DNA of 64,000 bases from Apostichopus californicus (taxonomy: Eukaryota > Echinodermata > Holothuroidea > Aspidochirotida > Stichopodidae), in contig JAIPMN010003273.1 of assembly GCA_020650975.1 (NCBI GenBank), forward strand, positions 1 to 64,000, given 5' to 3'. Below, piece after piece: positions 58,201 to 64,000 of this stretch. The notes below the pieces were generated by a model. It was not told the DNA's origin, searched no databases, and was given only the letters and a program-made list of their open reading frames with translations. Each line of letters opens with the position of its first letter. The stretch's first letter is position 1. The translations under genes and the position numbers were made by a program.

Positions 58201-61200
58201 GCGCTTCAAATGTAGGTTGCCAGCGGTACTACATAGAGACTATAGATTGCTGTTAGATTTATGGACGCATTCATTGCTGTGCATGCTCACACGGTTGCAC
58301 AGTCACATTTAGAGCCGTGTTAATTCTTTCAGCGCTTAATGTTAAAGCACTTAGTACTGCAACCGAAGAGATACACTTGAAAACACAGCAGATATTTGTG
58401 AGTGCATTGTTTTTGGGATGATGGGTGCAATCTTGTTCAGCTTAGATAATACTTTAGAACTGTAGTGGTGTCGTTCTATTGTTCGTTTCATTCAACTGAC
58501 TCTTTTTGACTTTTCTTCTTTTGTCGTTCCACCTTTGCATGTGCATTGGAGAGACATTTCCTTTGTTTTTCTGTGTTCATTTGAGGTTCGGGCAGCATTT
58601 TGTGAAAAATCTGATTATTGTGCTGAGGCAAATATTCATAAATATTCATATATTAAATATTCATAATATAAATATATAAATATTCAATGAACTGTGTTGT
58701 GTGCTGTACGTATAGAGCTCTGCTATTCAACTACTTATAATTGTCATGTACACAAATTACACAGCAAATGTGATCTGTTCTCAAGTAAGAGACAGGCATG
58801 GGATCAAGATGGTAATCTTTATTCCTGCCCTATGGCACCCCACGGCTATACCCTCACCCTCACCCCCAGTACCCTCACACAACCTTACTCCACTAAAACT
58901 GTTACATTGCGGTTGATCAGTGTGGTCTGTCTCAAATTCACAAAACAAACCCCAGACAATGGCTATTTGCTATAAATTAAGTAAATATATGCTTGTCAAT
59001 GCTGGTAGCTTATAATCAGCAACCATGATCAGTAGTAGGCCTAAGTCTGTGTGCTCAAGTATATACATATATACAGTGCATCCATATTCCATCAAATAAA
59101 TTACTAGTGGCTTCTATAAGCGGTTAATTTCCTGTTCTATACTGTCGATGTAAAGTGTCCACAGCTAAGAGCAATGGAAAATTTGCTTGATGCATGTAGA
59201 TCTACCTACTCATCTGTAGATATCAGCTGTATACTACTAGCCAAATGTTGCTTCATCCCAAACTTAATAACAGGCTAAAAGGCAGTACAAATTTATGTAC
59301 AGGACTTGCTCCTTTGAGTACAGTATTACTTTACTTGACCATGCAAGGATAAGATTTTGTACCTGAAAATATATGTCACATTTGTTCACCAAGTGCCACT
59401 AGCAAATTTAGGCACAAATTCCACAGTTTGCAAAAACGAAACAGTTAAAAACTTGACCTCTAACCTTTTTAGGACAAAAAATCTAACTGCATATTATATG
59501 TTTAAAGTTTAGTACAATAACAATAATGATAATAATACAGTGGATTAATATAGCACCAAATCGGAAACAAGAAGCAGCTGCTCTAGGCGCTTAATAAAAC
59601 AAGTCAATTGTCAAGTGTCTTCACTGGTGGTATCCACTGTGTACAACAGTTTATCGATTGGTTTTATCTTTGAAGAAAAGAGGGCAGGAGGGCATCAACG
59701 GGCAGGAGCCAGGAGGGCATCTCAGTCAATCAGTTGTAATTGTATCTCGGTCAATATTTGCTGTTTGATAAAACCTGTTATTCAAAAGGGCAATATTTCT
59801 TTTTTTTTAATGTACTACACATTGCTGACAGTTGTGTCTCTGATAAATTTGTCTGAAGCCTTTATACATTCATTAACTTTAATATTTGTTTGGCAAGACA
59901 ATGTGGAGGTAAAGACCTCTTTGTTGTGAAACCCTTTACCCATCATAATAGTTATAATAACATTTAGGACTTAATAAAATGCAGACATATCCACCAATAA
60001 GGTGCTCAAGGCGCATCACAGTATTACTCTGGTCAACAATAACCTGTCAAAACATAGAGACAATTCCTCCACATAGCAGCAGCTAAACAGCGCCCAGCTG
60101 ACAGTTTATCCCACAGCCCCCCCCCCCAACTCCATTTATACACCTGGGTGAAGAGAGGCAATGGAGATAAAGTGCCTTGCCCAAGGACACAACGTAATGA
60201 TCTGTCCAGGACTCGAACCTGCAAGCCTTAGATCACAAGTCCACTGCCTTCACCACTTGACCACAATGCTCTCATGAATGATGTATCTCAATAAATGTAA
60301 AGTTACACAACTTGAGATATTTAGTCAATCTGACTTTATATACCTACTGTACTGCCAAGTACATTCACCATAGCCACGTGTCGAGTGTTAAACTAGCTCA
60401 CACGTTTCCATTCTCTTTTTGTTTCTTTCGACAGAGATGGTCCAGGCCATGAAGAAGGTTGCCTGTTTGGACATCGACTTAACTATAGAAGAAAGAAATC
60501 TCTTATCTGTAGCGTACAAGAATGTCATCGGCGCTCGTAGGGCCTCGTGGAGGATCATCACCAACATGGAGAGTAAGGCAGAGACCAAAGGCGAGACGGA
60601 AGATCTCCCGAGGATCGTAGCTTACAGAGAAGAGGTGCGTAACCTTCCGTCTGAAGAATGATAAAAGGGGCTTGACTTGGGTAGAAATACTCAGTCTGTT
60701 GGTTTTTTTTTTTTTTTTGCCCTTTCATGGGTTTTAATTTTATCGTGTTCTTAGTTCCACACATTGGTTACACTTTGTTCCCCCACCCCAGCACTGCCAC
60801 CACCATAATTTTTACCTCTATTTTGTACTTTCAACTCATCTTGCCCATGTTGAATTTGACCACTCACAAGTTCAAGTAAGTGGCTTTGGCGTACAGGGAA
60901 AGAGGTCTGTTCGGTCTGAATATATCTAAGAATGACTAGTGTGTACTCTATATATTTCATGCCTCTCGCACCTGTCTTGTGTAAAACATTTGCAATCCTG
61001 CTTCAGAAGACGTACAGATTTGCCTTCTAAGTTTACAATGTACGTGTAAAAGCATGTTTACATTTGGCACTAACGATGGTGATGTAAGCAATTCTGCGTT
61101 CAGGCCAAATTAAGTTCATCCATTCATCCATTGTCACTTTCCAAAATGGTTTTGTTAACTTATCAAACCCATGAAAAATTGGGCGTCACCAAAGGATGAA

Positions 61201-63925
61201 ATTCAAGACGATATTTCATGTGACAATTGGTGAAACCTGTCAAAGAAGGTCACAGAAAGGTAATCATGTCATTATCATTGGTAATTTGTGTTTAATAAAG
61301 CCAGGAACCATTTGTAAACGTGTCATTTATATTGCTCACCGTTACCATTAAAGGCAAAGTTTAATGGGCATCTGTTTGGTGGTTAAATTCTAATACCGCC
61401 CCCAACAATTTGTGACTCATTCATAGTTGTGATGGAGGTTTAGTGTTGTGCATGATAACCGTAGGTGAACAATGTGGATGCAAATGTAAACATTACCCTG
61501 AGATAACACGTCTGAGAGAAAACTAGTTTTAGCTCATTTTTTTTTACTTGAGGAAAAAGTTTACATGCCTGTGTTAAATGTCTTAATCGGGAGACAACAT
61601 TTTCTTACAAATTTGACAGTCAAGCATATATTTTTGTCTCTAAGTGTAGCCACCAAACATTTCATGCTCATTTCAAACTTTTGAACCCAACATGGTTGGG
61701 TTGTACTGACATTTCCCCACCTTTTTTGGAGCTCTTTGTTTCCTCAAATTCTCACAATCACCATACCATCACAGGAGAATATAATTGTAGCAAAAATGCA
61801 CTTGAACCATCCCAATATTGTTCTCACATGGTGCCAGAAAAACATCATAATCAAAATTCAAAGTGAGAAACAGAAAACGCAATTAGCAGAGAGAGACAAA
61901 AAAAACCCCCAAAACAGCCACTTGCAATGTTAAAAACATTGTATTGGGGTTTTAGGTAGGTAGTATTCTGTGTTAAATCATGGACATGAGTCTCCTCTCT
62001 CAGAGTAGGGATGTGTTTACAAGTGAAAAAGAGATCCTCTTCAGAGTTAGGTTGTTGCCAACAAGGACACCATGTTTTGGTTCACTGTTAAGCCCTAAAT
62101 AGTGCCCTAATCAGCTGTCTTAGACATACGACACAATGCCATTACGCTGTCTGCTCGACTTAAGCAGGTCGCGAGGCCCAGATTGGCAGAATGCTGGTAA
62201 AAGTCGTTCATTCTTCGGTTCAATTTTTTCGACCGAGCCAACGGGTAAGTGACATCGGTTCTATGTTGATGTACAGAACTTTACCACAGTACTGTATGTC
62301 CATCTCACTTAAATACGTCCCTGCTTAGAGTGTAGCATTACCCAGATTTAGGAGATGGCGATGTTGCCAGGTGTTACGATGTTACAAAGCCGGGTATGAG
62401 ACGTATCATATGTCAGTCAGTACGTGTGCCTGTACAGAATACATATATATACAGTATGTACAACTTACATGTAAACAACATCAGATATTCTAGTTTGTCT
62501 TTTTCCAATTTACTGCTTCACTTCACTCATTTGCTTGCATCCTTGAGGCTTTGAAGGCTCGAGTACAGTATTTGTAGCTCCGTGAAATGAACTGTTTATT
62601 TTATTTAAAATTACAAGACACATTTCAAGTCAAGGTATGCTACAGTAGTTGTACTTTTTCTCATGCTCATCGTGAACATTCAACAAGAGTCGGAAGTGGA
62701 CGGAACTCCAAATTTGGAAGGGTGTAATGGGTGGGGGGCGGGAGGGGGGTTATCTGAAAGTTCTCCATTAATTGACAACAGAATGAAGTTAACAGTAAAG
62801 TCCTTGTTTTTATGCAACCTACATTTTATTGCGTATCATAACTTTGCTGATGGAGCATTGCCCTACATGTCTGTGTCATCAATACATGTACCAGGGATGT
62901 GCTCACACTGGGTGGCACCGGGCGGCTGCGCCCGGCAGTTCTGAATGCCGCCCAGCACACAAACAGTATTTTAAACATTTCCGCCCGGCACTTTTTTGAT
63001 GATAATTCAACAAATTTTACCATAACCAAAATTTGGGAGAATATATGGCACAGAATAGGAAAAAAAGCACAACCTAAGCACACTTCTTGTGCAAAATTTG
63101 TCCAGTGGGGAGGGGGTACCCCACCCATGAGATCCCTCTCTCAGGGTGTGGATCACACTACCGCACAATCTGTCCGGCACTCAAATATTCCTGAGCACAT
63201 CCCTGATGTACAATGACTTTACCAAAGTTGAGCAAAGCGAGGGGTTGGTGTGTGTGTGGGGGGGGGGGGGGAATAGAATTTGTGAAGGAGCACTTGTTTT
63301 ATCACTATTGTGTGTGAATTGTATTAAATTAGACTGAAAATTAGCAAACAATTTGTTGGTTTGAAATGCTCTGATACATGCAGTCCTCACTATGCAACAC
63401 TGTGTGCTGTTCTGTGTTCTCCTAGGTTTGTGAGACTTTTCATGTGCAATTTTTATTTATTATTGATATTTTAGTACTAGGGCCAATATTTTTCGTTTTC
63501 CATCAATTCAACATTATCATAAAGTCTAATTATTAATCAGTGTGGAAGAATGGCTGATCAGGATTAACACATTTCTAAGTGAGACACAAATAAGAAAATC
63601 ATGATATATATTAAAGTTACATCATAAGTGTACCAGCTTTGCTGACTTAAAATTGTTGCTTTTACCAACAATTTGGAAGTGTGTATTTTCATATTTCTCC
63701 TTCCCGTTATTTTTTATCATTTTTTTTTTTATCTTTATTTTTGTGGAGATGTGTTTTTTAATTTTGCTGTCTATCATAAATTCCTATTGATGTTTTTTGT
63801 TTTTGTGAATTTCAGGTGGAAAAAGAACTTACAGATATTTGCCAAGATGTACTGGATGTTATAGACAACCATTTAATGGGGGCAGCTGTAAACAACAAAG
63901 AATCAGAGGTGTTTTACTATAAAAT
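34166..63925 (+). CDS. YWHAE: 14-3-3 epsilon-type protein, exons 1-3 (gene continues past the window)
   Basis: Exons 34166-34229, 60435-60634 and 63816-63925, with matching phases and consensus borders, give 124 residues plus two bases. Residues [20 protein letters not shown] then WRI, and EVFYYKM, are the epsilon-type forms (zeta-like proteins have NVVGARRSSWR and VFYLKM). 14-3-3 proteins are dimeric helical adaptors that hold phosphoserine/phosphothreonine peptides; the basic pocket residues K (in SVAYKN) and R (in GARR) are present, and the RY pair lies in the next exon, outside the window. The N-terminal dimer helix ([12 protein letters not shown]) is intact. The start ATG has A at -3 and G at +4. 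Confidence 0.95.
34559..34820 (+). repeat. Short minisatellites at the start of intron 1
   Basis: CATTACATCTCCTCCCTC repeats about four times at 34559-34632 (18-bp period). At about 34766-34820 a ~30-bp unit, AGGCCCAGGTCCAGGATAAG and following, occurs twice. Between them the sequence is plain. Confidence 0.8.
35414..35772 (+). mobile_element. TTAA-flanked MITE, copy 1
   Basis: Left end AGGGTGTGAAGATTCG, right end complement ATGGTGTGAAGACTCG; TTAA flanks at 35410-35413 and 35773-35776. The same family in reverse orientation lies at 52809-53160. A TTAA target with A-G-rich ends fits Kolobok or piggyBac derivatives. Confidence 0.8.
35777..43743 (+). other. Intron 1 segment, mostly unique sequence
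   Basis: AT-rich with many poly-G/poly-C patches (36070, 37960, 38780, 40125, 42520), a repeated CTAACTGCATGC block at 36090 and 36208, and a gap of ten N at 43173-43182 set in a C-run. No gene signal seen on either strand. Confidence 0.6.
43173..43182. other. Assembly gap (10 N)
   Basis: Ten N between CCCCCCAGT and TACCCCCCCC. Ten may be a nominal size; the C-runs on both sides suggest a sequencing failure at a homopolymer. Confidence 0.95.
43744..43830 (-). mobile_element. SINE/LINE 3' tail
   Basis: AATAATAATAATATAATAAT followed by ACATAGCGCCAAATCAGTAG and AGGTGCTTTACAAAG is the reverse of the GCGCTATGTAA-(TTA)n tail type seen at 10225 and 59519. Confidence 0.65.
43991..45032. mobile_element. 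1-kb TTAA-flanked TIR element
   Basis: Left end AGCAGCATTTTGCGTTGA, right end TCAACGCAAATTGCTGCT: 18-bp inverted repeats with one mismatch. TTAA on both sides (43987-43990 and 45033-45036). No transposase seen; the interior has an inverted ~40-bp pair at 44370-44452. Kolobok- or piggyBac-type non-autonomous element. Confidence 0.85.
45037..52804 (+). other. Intron 1 segment, mostly unique sequence
   Basis: No coding signal. A 47-bp direct repeat pair lies at 46503-46549 and 46866-46912, CT-rich patches at 47540-47600 and 49290-49330, and AT words near 49660-49705. A block near 49175 (TTTACTTCGCTGCTCG, CCTGTCTCC) resembles one at 46550. Confidence 0.6.
46503..46912 (+). repeat. 47-bp direct repeats 363 bp apart
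   Basis: TGGAACACAACTGATCGCAA, then CAAGTCAAAGTTTCTGTAAG, then AA-GAAT at 46503-46549; it recurs at 46866-46912 with two changes. The enclosed ~316 bp is richer in C and G than its surroundings. It may be a tandem duplication or repeats around an insertion. Confidence 0.7.
52809..53160 (-). mobile_element. TTAA-flanked MITE, copy 2 (inverted)
   Basis: Reverse complement of 35414-35772 over most of its length (shared blocks GGTAATCTGACCTAGTTTCG, AATTAGACACTAGTGTA and AAGGTATCACGTTTCATTAC). Left end TTAA then AGGGTGTGAAGACTCG at 52805-52824; the right end is worn after GGGGCGAGTCTTCA. Confidence 0.8.
53161..56665 (+). other. Intron 1 segment with simple repeats
   Basis: Contains a palindrome at 54300-54330 (AAGCTTATCTATATAGATAA and on), a (TTTCTC)n run at 54816-54856 and a G-run at 55494-55507. 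No gene signal. Confidence 0.6.
56666..56825. repeat. ~160-bp imperfect palindrome
   Basis: Arms meet near 56745. AAATATTTCATGAGTTGAAAG is mirrored by CTTTCAACGAATGAAATATT, TGTTCCATTCAAC by GTTGAATGGAACA, and AATAATGGATGG by CCATTCATTATT. The loop GAGGCGCAGCCGA is GC-rich in an AT-rich arm. Probably a MITE. Confidence 0.85.
56826..59940 (+). other. Intron 1 segment, AT-rich
   Basis: Low-complexity AT stretches (57125-57320, 58620-58685 with repeated AAATATTCAT), T-runs at 58075-58130 and a SINE/LINE 3' tail on the minus strand at about 59519-59605. No gene signal. Confidence 0.6.
59519..59605 (-). mobile_element. SINE/LINE 3' tail
   Basis: ACAATAATGATAATAATACA followed by AATATAGCACCAAATCGGAA and CTCTAGGCGCTTAATAAAA; same tail type as 43744 and 10225, minus orientation. 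Confidence 0.6.
59941..60280 (-). mobile_element. tRNA-derived SINE, second copy
   Basis: Minus strand: A-box-like GTGGTGAAGGCAGTGG (60241-60256), B-box GGTTCGAGTCC (60209-60219), then the same TTTATCTCCATTGCCTCTCT body as the 14172 copy, a C-run (60117-60127) and a GCGCCTTGAGCACC tail. It sits just before exon 2 (60435). Confidence 0.75.
60435..60634 (+). CDS. YWHAE: 14-3-3 epsilon exon 2
   Basis: Acceptor cgacag ends 60434, donor gtgcgt at 60635. Encodes [40 protein letters not shown] and a variable loop (METKAE-like, rich in E, K and T), then RIVAYREE. Helices 2-4 of the 14-3-3 fold, with basic pocket residues K and R. Confidence 0.96.
60635..63815 (+). other. 14-3-3 epsilon intron 2
   Basis: 3.2 kb; donor gtgcgt, acceptor tttcag. 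Contains the TIR element at 62892-63205 and a G-run near 63260. Otherwise no recognised feature. Confidence 0.75.
62892..63205. mobile_element. Non-autonomous DNA transposon, TIR CAGGGATGTGCTCA, 6-bp TSD
   Basis: Left end CAGGGATGTGCTCACA, right end TGAGCACATCCCTG. ATGTAC flanks both sides (62886-62891 and 63206-63211). Same ends and same 6-bp duplication length as 26313-26813. Confidence 0.82.
63816..63925 (+). CDS. YWHAE: 14-3-3 epsilon exon 3
   Basis: Encodes [20 protein letters not shown] then [16 protein letters not shown] plus two bases, aligning with human [36 protein letters not shown]. Donor gtgagt at 63926; the next exon (GDYHRYLAE in human) is outside the window. Confidence 0.95.
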
Positions 63926-64000
63926 GTGAGTACACAGTCAAAAGAAGATGTTTTTATTTATTTTTTTTTGAAGTTTCAGTTACAAGTCTGTCTGTCTGAC

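Larger units (their letters stand above)
34230..60434 (+). other. 14-3-3 epsilon intron 1, 26.2 kb
   Basis: Donor gtaaga, acceptor cgacag. No conserved exon recognised inside. It holds minisatellites (34559-34820), TTAA-type MITEs, a 1-kb TTAA element, palindromes, SINE tails, a tRNA-SINE and a 10-base N run. Confidence 0.8.

Overview
The window looks like nuclear DNA of a marine invertebrate deuterostome. Two conserved animal genes are split into many exons with GT/AG borders, the introns are long and AT-rich, and there are many DNA-transposon, SINE and LINE remnants plus a 10-base run of N. The texture is echinoderm-like and could be a sea cucumber, but the species is a low-confidence guess.

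Region 1 (4-13887) is one Ty3/Gypsy LTR retrotransposon. It has LTRs of about 1.8 and 1.5 kb, a gag of PNMA (paraneoplastic Ma antigen) type, a retropepsin-like region and integrase pieces. Between the protease and integrase parts lies a 6-kb tandem array of nine ~699-bp units. Each unit carries, on the opposite strand, a KMT5A-like SET (lysine methyltransferase) domain, followed by a short stretch of integrase sequence. This is the most unusual thing in the window. The element is an old, broken copy.

Region 2 (15124-28360, plus strand) is a GGNBP2 (gametogenetin-binding protein 2, ZNF403) orthologue. Twelve coding exons were found and joined by splice phase into 590 residues up to the stop. 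The N-terminal exon (about 30 residues in human) is not visible, so the LTR element probably sits in its first intron or just upstream. The introns hold a tRNA-derived SINE, an L2-like LINE tail, TIR elements, several local tandem duplications and two decayed copies of part of one exon.

Region 3 (28.4-34.2 kb) lies between the genes. It holds a ~960-bp foldback palindrome built of 52-bp repeats, two hAT-like non-autonomous elements, a U2-snRNA-headed structured RNA candidate on the minus strand and a perfect 13-bp-stem hairpin about 300 bp before the next start codon.

Region 4 (34166 to the window end, plus strand) is a 14-3-3 epsilon-type gene. Exons 1-3 (residues 1-124) are seen and the rest runs off the window. 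Its first intron is 26.2 kb and carries TTAA-flanked MITEs (two copies of one family in opposite orientation), a 1-kb TTAA element, palindromes and SINE tails. GGNBP2 and YWHAE are both on human chromosome 17, so their nearness here may be an old linkage.
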